NCBI RefSeq assembly: GCF_003389455.1
Contig: NZ_QUAC01000475.1
Location: 1-34,514 of the forward strand
DNA from: Streptomyces inhibens
GTDB lineage: Bacteria; Actinomycetota; Actinomycetes; Streptomycetales; Streptomycetaceae
Reading direction: 5' to 3'
DNA length: 34,514 nt
The notes beneath the pieces are model-generated. The model made no database searches. It was not told the origin of the DNA and saw nothing but the letters and a program-made list of their open reading frames with translations. Below are positions 24,266 to 31,071 of this stretch, piece after piece (position 1 is the stretch's first letter; every line of letters starts with the position of its first letter). The position numbers and the translations under genes were made by a program.

Positions 24266-24852
24266 CAAGGTCTCCCTCCCGCCCCGACCCGCGTCATGAT
24301 CTCGCAGAGCGCTCGGTCGTCGAAGATCCGCGTGGTCGGGATCCGCACAGTGGTCCTGCGCCGGCCGGTCACCGGATGGCCGGCCAGATTGATCCAGTAG
24401 CAGCAGTGCCGCAGTTCGAGACGGTCATGGGAGGCCCGGAGCCAGTCCTCCTGGGTCCGGGGGACCAGCATCACGACCAAAATCTTGTGCACCGACACGG
24501 GCGTACGGGCCAGCTTCACCAGATGGTCGTTGTCGAGCGTGAACGCGAAGGTCGGCCCCGGCGGGCGCGGGGCGGTCTGGTAGGTGCACTTGAGCTGCAC
24601 CTTGATGGTGACCTCGTCGTCGACGGTGTGGCCGGGCGCGCCATGGCTGACGTGCCAGTCGATTCCGTTGTCCGGGAAGGGCTGCGCCAGCGAACATCCG
24701 GAGGCGGCGGCGATCGCGTGGAGATAGCCCACCTGGAGGGTCTCCATGCAGGCAGTGGTGGCGAGTCCGCCGCGCTGCGGTGTGGTGGCGGGCTGGGGGT
24801 ACCTCCCGCTTGCGGGGGACAGCCCACCCGGTTCGGGCTGCGCGAGCGTCAT
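24265..24852 (-). CDS. DUF4365 domain protein
   Basis: The 195-residue protein has the DUF4365 layout: METLQVGYLHAIAAASGC, then NGIDWHV, VQLKCTY and KILVVMLVP, and YWINLAG near the end. The spacing of D (in NGIDWHV), and Q-x-K (in VQLKCT) resembles a PD-(D/E)XK nuclease-type core, which has been suggested for this family; that is inference. The start at ATG 24852 has GGAAGG about nine bases upstream; an in-frame GTG at 24978 would add 42 residues. A short hairpin-forming repeat (24790-24825) lies inside codons near the N-terminus. First gene of a two-gene operon, divergent from an exonuclease gene. Confidence 0.78.
   Translation of the reverse strand: MTLAQPEPGGLSPASGRYPQPATTPQRGGLATTACMETLQVGYLHAIAAASGCSLAQPFPDNGIDWHVSHGAPGHTVDDEVTIKVQLKCTYQTAPRPPGPTFAFTLDNDHLVKLARTPVSVHKILVVMLVPRTQEDWLRASHDRLELRHCCYWINLAGHPVTGRRRTTVRIPTTRIFDDRALCEIMTRVGAGGRP
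24790..24825. repeat. Hairpin repeat inside DUF4365 gene
   Basis: GGGCTG and CAGCCC bracket a GC-rich inner stem, CTCCCGC against GCGGGGG, with GGTACC on one side. It resembles the small palindromic GGGGGTACCTCCC-type repeats scattered in Streptomyces genomes (recollection, not a search). Here it lies within the coding region, in the Gly/Pro/Ser-rich N-terminal part. Confidence 0.5.
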
Positions 24853-25047
24853 CGCGGGGAGCCTTCCGGGCTGTTGCCGATCGATGCGTGTGGACGACGG
24901 GGAGGCGGCGGATCGCGCGGCCCGTCCCTGTGGTTGTCTCCGCGTCAAGTGGTCCGCAAACAAAGACGGTTCGACCACCGGGCGGCTCGGGTATCACCAG
25001 CTCGGGTGATGTGCATGTCACCCCCCGTACGAGCGCGAGGAGTTGGG

Positions 25048-25776
25048 ATGATGCCGTGCTGGTATGACGGTCCACTTGCCGCCTTCGACACCGAGACGAC
25101 GGGGATCGACGTCGAGCGTGATCGCATCGTCTCCGCGGCCCTGGTGGTCCAGGAGACCCCGCGCTCGGCGCCCCGCGTCACGCGCTGGCTGATCAACCCG
25201 GGCGTCGACATCCCCGAGGCCGCCACGGCGGTGCACGGGCTGACGGCCGACCATCTCGCCCTGCACGGCCGCTGGCCGGCGCCGGTGCTGGAGGAGATCG
25301 CACGCGCCCTGGCGGCCCAGTCGGTGGCCGGCCGACCGCTGGTGGTGATGAACGCCCCCTTCGATCTGACCCTTCTGGAACGCGAGTTGAAGCGGCACCG
25401 CGCCAGTTCGCTCGCCACCTACCTGGGCGCCCATCCCCTGTGCGTCCTGGATCCCCGGGTGCTGGACAAGCATCTGGACCGCTATCGCAAGGGCCGCCGT
25501 ACGCTCACCGATCTGTGTGCGCATTACGAGGTCGAGCTGACCGACGCCCATGAGGCGGCCGCCGATGCGCTCGCCGCACTGCGCGTCGTGCGCGCCGTGG
25601 GGGTCCGCTTCGCCGACCGGCTGGAGGGGCTGCAGCCGGCGGAGCTGCACACCCGCCAGGCGGTCTGGTACGCGGCCCAGGCCCGCGGCCTACAGGCGTG
25701 GTTCGCCCGCAGCGGCACCCCCGAGGCGGTGGATCCGCATTGGCCGCTGCGCCCCGAACTCCCCGCCGCGGCCTGA
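25048..25776 (+). CDS. DEDDh 3'-5' exonuclease (DnaQ-like)
   Basis: The 242-residue protein carries the complete DEDDh set: D14 and E16 in FDTETTG, D106 in MNAPFDLTLL, and H168 and D173 in DAHEAAADALA. This places it with the DNA polymerase III epsilon-type proofreading exonucleases, as a stand-alone enzyme without polymerase or helicase domain. The ATG at 25048 has GAGGAG six to seven bases upstream; a second ATG follows directly. It is divergent from the DUF4365 operon across 195 bases and ends just before a repeat-containing gap. Its substrate, DNA or RNA, cannot be read from sequence. Confidence 0.9.
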   Translation: MMPCWYDGPLAAFDTETTGIDVERDRIVSAALVVQETPRSAPRVTRWLINPGVDIPEAATAVHGLTADHLALHGRWPAPVLEEIARALAAQSVAGRPLVVMNAPFDLTLLERELKRHRASSLATYLGAHPLCVLDPRVLDKHLDRYRKGRRTLTDLCAHYEVELTDAHEAAADALAALRVVRAVGVRFADRLEGLQPAELHTRQAVWYAAQARGLQAWFARSGTPEAVDPHWPLRPELPAAA

Positions 25777-25847
25777 TCAGGCATCAGAATTCCGGTCCGT
25801 CCGACAAAGAAGCGGTCGGAATTCTCCCCGCAACAGATCTCCACGCC

Positions 25848-25892
25848 GTAGAACTCAACACGGCAGAACTCAACGCAGCAGAACTCACCATG
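25848..25892. repeat. 15-nt tandem repeat, three units
   Basis: Three consecutive 15-nt units share GYAGAACTCAMC at their start (25848-25862, 25863-25877, 25878-25892). They lie in the gap between the exonuclease gene and tRNA-Val, beside a second, 16-nt array. Confidence 0.75.
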
Positions 25893-25905
25893 CGGCACAT
25901 CGCGA

Positions 25906-25969
25906 CGCGCACACTTCTCCACGCGCCTACACCGCACCGCGCATACATCTCCACGCGCATACATCTCAA
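25906..25969. repeat. 16-nt tandem repeat, four units
   Basis: Four consecutive 16-nt units fill exactly 64 bases. The last two (25938-25953 and 25954-25969) differ by one base, with CGCGCATACATCTCMA; the first (25906) and second (25922) are more diverged. The period is not a multiple of three, which argues against a protein repeat. Confidence 0.75.
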
Positions 25970-25973
25970 CGAA

Positions 25974-26007
25974 AAGGACCGGGCCGCCTTTTGGCGGCCC
26001 GGTCCTT
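25974..26007 (-). terminator. Terminator after tRNA-Val(CAC) copy 1
   Basis: A perfect 15-bp stem (25974-25988 with 25993-26007), an AAAA/TTTT loop and a short T-run on the minus strand make a classic intrinsic terminator nine bases after the tRNA. Confidence 0.92.
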
Positions 26008-26015
26008 GATCCCGG

Positions 26016-26087
26016 TGGGCGATACTGGGTTCGAACCAGTGACCTCTTCGGTGTGAACGAAGCGCTCTCCCACTGAGCTAATCGCCC
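26016..26087 (-). tRNA. tRNA-Val (anticodon CAC), copy 1
   Basis: The 72-nt sequence folds into a full cloverleaf: acceptor GGGCGAT/ATCGCCC, D-stem GCTC/GAGC, anticodon stem CTTCG/CGAAG with loop TTCACAC (anticodon CAC), and T-arm ACTGG-TTCGAAC-CCAGT. The discriminator base is A and CCA is not encoded. It decodes GTG. It is identical to the copy at 26752-26823. Confidence 0.97.
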
Positions 26088-26204
26088 GGGTGTCGGCGAG
26101 GTTTCCCTCGCGAACGACCTGAACAATACAGGGCGCCCGGGCCTTCCATCAAATTCCTGTTCCGCGGCGGACCCGCGCCACCGCCCACGTCCGCCCGGCG
26201 CACC

Positions 26205-26666
26205 TCATCCGCGGGCCAGCCAGGCGGCAAGACCGCGCCGTCCGGCCCTCATCATCAGTGCGTGATTGGCCAGGAACAGCGGCCGCCCCAGCAGCGCGAA
26301 CCGCCGCAGCAGCGGCTTGCAGACCTCGACGTCCTGCTCGAAGACGGCCCGGGTGCCGCCGGCGCCGGGCACCACCGTCCAGCGCGCCCAGCCCGCCAGA
26401 TCCCCGCGCATCTCCATCTCCAGCACCCCCGCGCCCGGGTCCCGTACCCGTTCGCTCGCCACCACCCGCAGGTCGTACGGCAACAGCGACCGGAACCGGG
26501 CCGTGCCGCTGGCGCCGTCGAGCAAGGTCACCTCGCGGACCTGCGGCCACCACCGGGGGTAGGTCTCGGCGCGTTCGAGAACGGCGTAGACGACGGCCGG
26601 CGGGGCGTTGAGCAGCCATACGCTGCGGAAGCGGTAGCGGTGCAGACCGCGTGACCAGTCGGACAT
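26205..26666 (-). CDS. SRPBCC-fold protein (polyketide cyclase-like)
   Basis: The 153-residue protein has the pattern of the SRPBCC/START superfamily: a first strand (FRSVWLLNAPPAVVYAVLERAETYPRWWPQ split by the typical helix), central strands, and a long C-terminal helix rich in Leu, Ala and Arg. These proteins bind hydrophobic ligands in a deep cavity; a specific substrate cannot be inferred. The ATG at 26666 gives MSDWSRGLHRYRF. It sits alone between two identical tRNA-Val genes on the same strand, downstream of the terminator of the second copy. Confidence 0.8.
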   Translation of the reverse strand: MSDWSRGLHRYRFRSVWLLNAPPAVVYAVLERAETYPRWWPQVREVTLLDGASGTARFRSLLPYDLRVVASERVRDPGAGVLEMEMRGDLAGWARWTVVPGAGGTRAVFEQDVEVCKPLLRRFALLGRPLFLANHALMMRAGRRGLAAWLARG

Positions 26667-26710
26667 GATCCCAGTGTGCGCCCCGTACCTGCACGCACAC
26701 CCAACAACTG

Positions 26711-26744
26711 CGACGGCCCGGAGACTTGAGTCTCCGGGCCGTCG
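26711..26744 (-). terminator. Terminator after tRNA-Val(CAC) copy 2
   Basis: CGACGGCCCGGAGAC (26711-26725) pairs with GTCTCCGGGCCGTCG (26730-26744) in a 15-bp stem with a 4-nt loop, seven bases after the tRNA. Confidence 0.9.
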
Positions 26745-26751
26745 TCCGGGG

Positions 26752-26823
26752 TGGGCGATACTGGGTTCGAACCAGTGACCTCTTCGGTGTGAACGAAGCG
26801 CTCTCCCACTGAGCTAATCGCCC
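26752..26823 (-). tRNA. tRNA-Val (anticodon CAC), copy 2
   Basis: Base for base identical to the tRNA at 26016-26087, with loop TTCACAC and discriminator A. A few flanking bases are also shared (GTGGGCG on one side, GCCCGGG on the other), so the duplicated unit is only slightly longer than the tRNA itself. Confidence 0.97.
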
Positions 26824-26877
26824 GGGCGCACCGCCAACATTACCCCACGTCGGCGGGCACTTCCGACCATGCCGCGA

Positions 26878-27309
26878 TCACTCGGAGACGTTCCACGGCA
26901 TCGCGAAGCCGAACTTCCACACATAGACCGCGAGGGCCGCCGCGATGATCACCACGCCGATGGTGGTCAGAATGATGTTGCGCCGCCGCACCTTGGGGTC
27001 GAGCGCCTTCTGGGCCGCTTCGGTGACCTTTCGCTTGGTCCAGCGCAGGACCAACTGGGCCCAGACGAATTCCGTCGCCCAGATCGCCATACCGCCGAAG
27101 ATCACCAGCCAGCCGGGACCCGGCAGCGGCAGCATGATCACGCCGGCCACCACGACCGCGAGACCGACGACGAAGACTCCGACCTGCCAGCTCACGTGGA
27201 GCGGCCGGGAGCGCTTGATGAAGTGCGGCGCTCTGGAACCCAGCGGTTGCTCGGCCGGCACAGCATCCTCCTCGATGACCCCCGGCCCCCCGTTACTCTG
27301 CGTATTCAT
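26878..27309 (-). CDS. PGPGW-motif membrane protein (TIGR02611 type)
   Basis: The 143-residue protein has a soluble N-terminus and a hydrophobic region with two helices around LPLPGPGWLVIFGG, the PGPGW signature, then FVWAQLVLRWTKRKV and a third helix near the C-terminus (NIILTTIGVVIIAAALAVYV). Function is unknown. The ATG at 27309 has no clear Shine-Dalgarno. It is divergent from ssgB across 189 bases, and I recall the same neighbour arrangement in other streptomycetes. Confidence 0.85.
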   Translation of the reverse strand: MNTQSNGGPGVIEEDAVPAEQPLGSRAPHFIKRSRPLHVSWQVGVFVVGLAVVVAGVIMLPLPGPGWLVIFGGMAIWATEFVWAQLVLRWTKRKVTEAAQKALDPKVRRRNIILTTIGVVIIAAALAVYVWKFGFAMPWNVSE

Positions 27310-27413
27310 ATCGCCAAACTTACCGGACGGGATGCCTCCGCGGAATTACCGACGAGGACGATCTCGCAATCCGCCGGAAGAGGTACCTGAAGGCACCCAA
27401 AACCGTCAGAGGG

Positions 27414-27437
27414 GTTTACAACGGCACCGTAGGTGGC
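27414..27437 (+). promoter_or_regulatory. Possible sigma-H-type promoter of ssgB
   Basis: GTTT (27414-27417) and GGTGGC (27432-27437) are 14 bases apart, resembling the GTTT-N14-16-GGGTAY form of SigB/SigH-type stress sigma factors. SigH dependence of ssgB has been reported in S. coelicolor. The -10 match is only partial. Confidence 0.35.
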
Positions 27438-27498
27438 ATGTCGATTTCGCCGACGTGCGAATCCCCGAGCGCACACTGAGCGAAAGGCCCTGGCGCTT

Positions 27499-27912
27499 AT
27501 GAACACCACGGTCAGCTGCGAGCTGCACCTGCGCCTCGTTGTGTCGAGCGAGTCCTCACTGCCTGTACCCGCGGGCCTGCGGTATGACACGGCCGATCCC
27601 TATGCCGTGCATGCCACCTTCCATACCGGAGCCGAGGAGACCGTGGAGTGGGTTTTCGCCCGCGACCTCCTCGCCGAGGGCCTGCACCGGCCCACGGGCA
27701 CCGGAGACGTCCGCGTATGGCCGTCCCGGAGCCACGGACAGGGCGTTGTGTGCATCGCCCTGAGCTCCCCGGAAGGGGAAGCCCTGCTCGAGGCGCCCGC
27801 GCGCGCCCTCGAGTCGTTCCTCAAAAGGACCGATGCCGCCGTACCGCCCGGTACGGAGCACCGGCACTTCGATCTCGACACCGAGCTCTCCCACATCCTT
27901 GCGGAGAGCTGA
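27499..27912 (+). CDS. ssgB: Sporulation-specific cell division protein SsgB
   Basis: The 137-residue SsgA-like protein reads MNTTVSCELHLRLVVSSESS and contains YAVHATFHTGAEETVEWVFA and DVRVWPSRS, which I recognise as SsgB, the most conserved member of the family. In sporulating aerial hyphae SsgB is placed by SsgA and recruits FtsZ to future septum sites, so it controls sporulation septation. The length is that of the S. coelicolor protein. GAAAGG lies about eleven bases before the ATG. The upstream gap has a possible stress-sigma promoter. The gene stands alone on its strand, with the PGPGW membrane gene divergent. Confidence 0.95.
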   Translation: MNTTVSCELHLRLVVSSESSLPVPAGLRYDTADPYAVHATFHTGAEETVEWVFARDLLAEGLHRPTGTGDVRVWPSRSHGQGVVCIALSSPEGEALLEAPARALESFLKRTDAAVPPGTEHRHFDLDTELSHILAES

Positions 27913-28065
27913 GACGCAGCACAGTTACCCGAAGCACCCTCCCGCTCACACTTGCGTCCGTCCGACTCGGGGAGACGGCGCAGGACCGACAAGTTCATAC
28001 GGCACACTTCGGCGTCGTCGCCGCGGACCCACCGCGGAGACGGCGCTGAAGCTTGTTCCAGGCGC

Positions 28066-28071
28066 TAGAGT
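28066..28071 (+). promoter_or_regulatory. Possible -10 element upstream of CGNR gene
   Basis: TAGAGT matches the HrdB-type -10 form and lies 70 bases before the GTG start. The -35 about 15 bases upstream (GCTGAA) is poor. The rest of 27913-28140 shows no gene. Confidence 0.3.
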
Positions 28072-28140
28072 CGGCGACCATTCGGCAACGACACCCGGGG
28101 ACGGTACCCGTCCGGCCCCACCCTGCCAGGGAGCGGAACC

Positions 28141-28707
28141 GTGCTGATCACCCATGACACCCGGTGCGCGCTGGCAGCGATCGTCGATCTGCTGAACACC
28201 GCTCCGGAGGGCGAATCGCCCGGAGCGCCGGACAGCCTGACCGACCTCGCGGCCCTTGAGGACTTCGTCCGGCGCAACGACGTCAGCGATGTGGGCGCGC
28301 TCAGCGTCGGCGATCTGGCGGCCGTACGGGCGGTCCGCGCGCGGTTCGCCCAGGTCTTCGCGGCCGACGACGACCATGCCGCGGCCGCGCAGCTGAACGC
28401 GCTGGTCGCCTCGGCGGGCACCACACCACAGCTGACCGATCACGACGGGTACGACTGGCATGTCCACTACTTCGCGCCGGGCGCCTCGGTCGCCGATCAT
28501 CTGGCCGCGGACGGCGGGATGGCGCTGGCCTTCATCGTCGTCGCCGGGGAGCGCGAGCGGCTGCGGCGCTGCGAGGCACCGGACTGCCGGCACGCCTTCG
28601 TCGATCTCTCCCGTAACCGCTCCCGCCGCTACTGCGACAGCCGTACCTGCGGAAACCGGCTGCATGTCGCGGCCTACCGGGCACGACGCCGGGAGGCCGC
28701 GGGCTGA
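28141..28707 (+). CDS. CGNR zinc-finger protein
   Basis: The 188-residue protein has a variable N-terminal domain with DDFVRRN-like helices and a C-terminal zinc ribbon with C144 and C149 (RRCEAPDCRHAF) and C165 and C170 (YCDSRTCGNR), ending in the CGNR signature and a basic tail YRARRR. The family (formerly ABATE/CGNR) is thought to contain stress-response regulators that bind DNA through the CGNR ribbon. The GTG start at 28141 is chosen because the N-terminus MLITHDTRCALAAIVDLLNT is typical of the family. No operon partner is visible. Confidence 0.9.
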   Translation: MLITHDTRCALAAIVDLLNTAPEGESPGAPDSLTDLAALEDFVRRNDVSDVGALSVGDLAAVRAVRARFAQVFAADDDHAAAAQLNALVASAGTTPQLTDHDGYDWHVHYFAPGASVADHLAADGGMALAFIVVAGERERLRRCEAPDCRHAFVDLSRNRSRRYCDSRTCGNRLHVAAYRARRREAAG

Positions 28708-28775
28708 GCACGGCGCACGGGGGCGTCGGCGGCGGTGCGCGAAGCACGAACCGGGCGGCGGCGCACCTACCGGCC

Positions 28776-28931
28776 TCACAGGATGAAGAGGTCGTGTACG
28801 GCACCGAGAAGGAGCAGAATGCCGATGACGGCGAGGAAGAGCATCAACGGCGGCTGGGACAGCGCGAACAGGCAACCGCGCGGTTCGGGGGACGGGGCGT
28901 CGTCTTGGGCGAGGGCGCACTCATCGTTCAT
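28776..28931 (-). CDS. 51-residue single-helix membrane protein
   Basis: A short reading frame runs from ATG 28931 to TGA 28776. It has an acidic N-terminus (MNDECALAQDDAPSPEPRG), then SQPPLMLFLAVIGILLLLGA, a clear membrane helix, and a short tail ending HDLFIL. The hydrophobic segment, the PP before it and the good fit between the flanking genes suggest a real gene. The Shine-Dalgarno is weak (GCGAG). An ATGATG upstream opens a different frame that stops after five codons and overlaps this start. I do not know its function. Confidence 0.65.
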   Translation of the reverse strand: MNDECALAQDDAPSPEPRGCLFALSQPPLMLFLAVIGILLLLGAVHDLFIL

Positions 28932-28999
28932 CTCGCGCGCATCATGGCGCAGATGATCGTCTGAACGCGCCCGATAAGCCCCTCAGCAGCGGGAGTTCA

Positions 29000-29461
29000 T
29001 CAGATCCCGTGCTTTTTCAGGATCGCTTCGATGTCCGAGAAGTCATCCTTGGGTGCACCGCCCTTGCCCTGCCCGGTCTTCCCCTTCGCGGCCGGCCGGC
29101 CCGCGCCGCGACCTGCCCCGAGGGAGGGTACGGAGGCGGCCGGCGCCACCGCGTCGGGTGTGGCGGCCGCCGCGGCCTTGCGTTCCTTGCGGCTGCCGAT
29201 CCCGCCCCGGCGGCGCTCGACGACCCTGCTGACCGAGAACAGCACGAACGAGAGCGCGAGCACGCCGAAGCCGGCCCAGACCGTGGGTTTGAAGACGATG
29301 TTCGTGACCCAGTCGATGACACCGGTCATCACCAGGCCGATGGGGATCAGGGAAAAGGCGGCGATGCGGGTCGCGGCCAGGAACCGCTTGCGGTATGCCG
29401 TCAGCGCGGCAATGCCCAGGCCCGCTGCCGACACCGCGGCACAGACGGTCGAGGTCAGCAT
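29000..29461 (-). CDS. Conserved membrane protein, unknown function
   Basis: The 153-residue protein has three N-terminal hydrophobic segments (TSTVCAAVSAAGLGIAALTA, IAAFSLIPIGLVMTGVIDWV and VWAGFGVLALSFVLFSVSRV). A charged cytoplasmic tail follows, rich in Lys, Ala and Gly, ending DFSDIEAILKKHGI. The tail end is helical and looks like a short interaction motif. GGAGG before the ATG at 29461 supports the start. It is divergent from the DsbA-like gene across 169 bases. I recall similar Streptomyces proteins being annotated as membrane proteins, sometimes mislabelled cellulose synthase. Confidence 0.78.
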   Translation of the reverse strand: MLTSTVCAAVSAAGLGIAALTAYRKRFLAATRIAAFSLIPIGLVMTGVIDWVTNIVFKPTVWAGFGVLALSFVLFSVSRVVERRRGGIGSRKERKAAAAATPDAVAPAASVPSLGAGRGAGRPAAKGKTGQGKGGAPKDDFSDIEAILKKHGI

Positions 29462-29630
29462 CCGGTCCTCCTGCCGATGGATGGGCGAGCAGGCACTCTG
29501 CTCCCTTCCATCCTGCCTTGTCCGGGGCCGCGCGGGCCATGTTCCGGCACGGCTTCAGGGACATCTCGGGGTCGCGCTCCTCCCCAGGTCCCGGTTCGGG
29601 AACCGGTCCGCGGGCTGGAAGACTGGACCC

Positions 29631-30152
29631 ATGAACGACGCCACCACCTCCACCACCGCCCGTCCCGTCCGCCCGGTTCTGGACGTCTGGTGTGAACTGC
29701 AGTGCCCGGACTGCCAGGCCGCCCTGGAGGACCTGCGGGCGCTGCGTGAGCGCTACGGCGACCGGCTCGACATCCGGCTGCGCCACTTCCCCCTGGAGAA
29801 GCACAAGCACGCCTACGTCGCGGCCCAGGCCGCCGAGGAGGCCATCGAGCAGGGGCAGGGCTGGCCGTACATCGAGGCGGTGCTGGCGCGCACCGAGGAG
29901 CTCGGCAAGCGCGGCGACAAGCTGCTGCTGGAGGTCGCCGCGGAGCTGGGACTGGACGCCGAGGAGCTGGACACCGCGCTGATCGACGGCCGGCATCTGC
30001 TGATCGTCGACGCGGACCAGGCCGAGGGCAAGGCGATCGGGGTGAGCGGCACCCCTACGTATGTGATCGGCGGCGAGCGGCTGGACGGCGGCAAGAGCCA
30101 GGAGGGGCTGCGCGCCCGGATCGAGGAGATCGCCGACCGGCTGCTGGCCTAG
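29631..30152 (+). CDS. DsbA-family thioredoxin-fold protein
   Basis: The 173-residue protein has a CPDC active site (25-28) in VWCELQCPDCQAAL, and the cis-Pro loop GTPTYVIGG (140-148). An extra cysteine, C21, lies four residues before the active site. The helical insertion between the motifs is typical of the DsbA/2-hydroxychromene-2-carboxylate isomerase-like group. No signal peptide or membrane helix is visible, so it should be cytoplasmic, like FrnE-type oxidoreductases. The start at ATG 29631 fits the protein but lacks a clear Shine-Dalgarno. It converges on the GNAT gene. Confidence 0.88.
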   Translation: MNDATTSTTARPVRPVLDVWCELQCPDCQAALEDLRALRERYGDRLDIRLRHFPLEKHKHAYVAAQAAEEAIEQGQGWPYIEAVLARTEELGKRGDKLLLEVAAELGLDAEELDTALIDGRHLLIVDADQAEGKAIGVSGTPTYVIGGERLDGGKSQEGLRARIEEIADRLLA

Positions 30153-30186
30153 CAGGGCTGAGCCCCGCCCGGAGAACCGGCTTCAC

Positions 30187-30205
30187 GGGCGCTGCGTACG
30201 CGCCC
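30187..30205. terminator. Short hairpin between DsbA-like and GNAT genes
   Basis: GGGCGC (30187-30192) and GCGCCC (30200-30205) form a 6-bp stem with a 7-nt loop, right at the GNAT stop codon and 34 bases after the DsbA-like stop. It is weak for a terminator. Confidence 0.35.
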
Positions 30206-31036
30206 TCACAGGATCGGCTTCCACAGCAGATACGCGGTGGGCCGGTACCCCAGCGAGTCGTAGAGCCCGAGCGCCGGCGCATTGTCCGCGTAGACGTTGA
30301 GGCCGACGGTGGCGCGGCCCGCGGTGAGACACTCGCGCTCGGCGACCAGCATCAGGGTGCGGCCGTGGCCGCGCCCGCGGTGCTCGGGCGCCACCCGCAC
30401 ATCGACGACATAGCCGCCCGGCTGGTCCGGCATCCGCAGCGCGACCCAGACGCTGCCGACATCCGCGCCGTCGTGGGCCAGGATGCGCAGCACCTGGTCG
30501 GGCGTGTCCGGGCCGTCCGGAAGCAGGGCGCGATGGCCGGCGGCCGAGGTCTCCTCGGCACGTGCGCGGTCCATCCCCTGGCCCCGCTGCGTACGGACGT
30601 GCTCGGCGAGCGCGGCGTCCCGCCAGGCCGGGTACTCCGCCTCGCCGATCGGCCGGTCGCTGGTGTTCGCGGGCAGCCGGGGCGGTGCGGCGAGGGGTTT
30701 GCTCATCGTGCGGCTGCGCTCGGTGTAGCCCAGCGCAGCCGCGAGCCGCACGGCGGCGCCGGCCTCGGCCGGGACGGTCAGCTCGATCTGCCGGCAGCCC
30801 CAGGTGCGCAGCACTTCCTCGGCGGCGAGCGCGGCGACCGTGGCCCGGCCGCGGTGCCGGTCCGGTGCCTCGATGTGCAGATCCACGATCCGGCCGGCCG
30901 TCGGGCCGAACCGGGCGTCGGTCGCCAGCCGGATCCCGCCGACCCGGCGGCTGTTGACGCAGACGTCGTAGGGACGGGCCCGGCGCCCGTCGTCGTGCCG
31001 TTCTTCCGGTCCCGCGGGGCGCAGCGTTGTGGTCAC
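30206..31036 (-). CDS. Tandem GNAT-domain acetyltransferase
   Basis: The 276-residue protein contains two GNAT domains. The C-terminal one has the acetyl-CoA loop region VRVAPEHRGRGHGRTLM followed by ADNAPALGLYDSLGYRP, the standard motif A to motif B sequence. The N-terminal one is similar but looks degenerate in the loop (EAPDRHRGRATVAAL). Substrate is unknown. The GTG at 31036 is 35 bases after pabC, so it is probably the last gene of the pabB-pabC operon. The Shine-Dalgarno is weak. Confidence 0.86.
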   Translation of the reverse strand: MTTTLRPAGPEERHDDGRRARPYDVCVNSRRVGGIRLATDARFGPTAGRIVDLHIEAPDRHRGRATVAALAAEEVLRTWGCRQIELTVPAEAGAAVRLAAALGYTERSRTMSKPLAAPPRLPANTSDRPIGEAEYPAWRDAALAEHVRTQRGQGMDRARAEETSAAGHRALLPDGPDTPDQVLRILAHDGADVGSVWVALRMPDQPGGYVVDVRVAPEHRGRGHGRTLMLVAERECLTAGRATVGLNVYADNAPALGLYDSLGYRPTAYLLWKPIL

Positions 31037-31071
31037 GAGGACTTTCTACTCGCCCGTGCGCGGGCCCGTCA

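Noticed and set aside
25786..25825. AGAATTCCG/CGGAATTCT inverted repeat as exonuclease terminator
   Set aside because: The 9-bp arms enclose a 22-nt loop and compete with an overlapping TCCGAC/GTCGGA pairing, so the terminator call is too weak to list.
25784..26009. Pentapeptide-repeat protein encoded by the 15-nt repeats
   Set aside because: Only three units fit, there is no start with a ribosome binding site, and the following 16-nt repeats break the pattern.
26016..26823. Integrated element bounded by tRNA-Val direct repeats
   Set aside because: There is no integrase, excisionase or phage gene between the repeats, and each tRNA has its own terminator. Simple gene duplication explains it.
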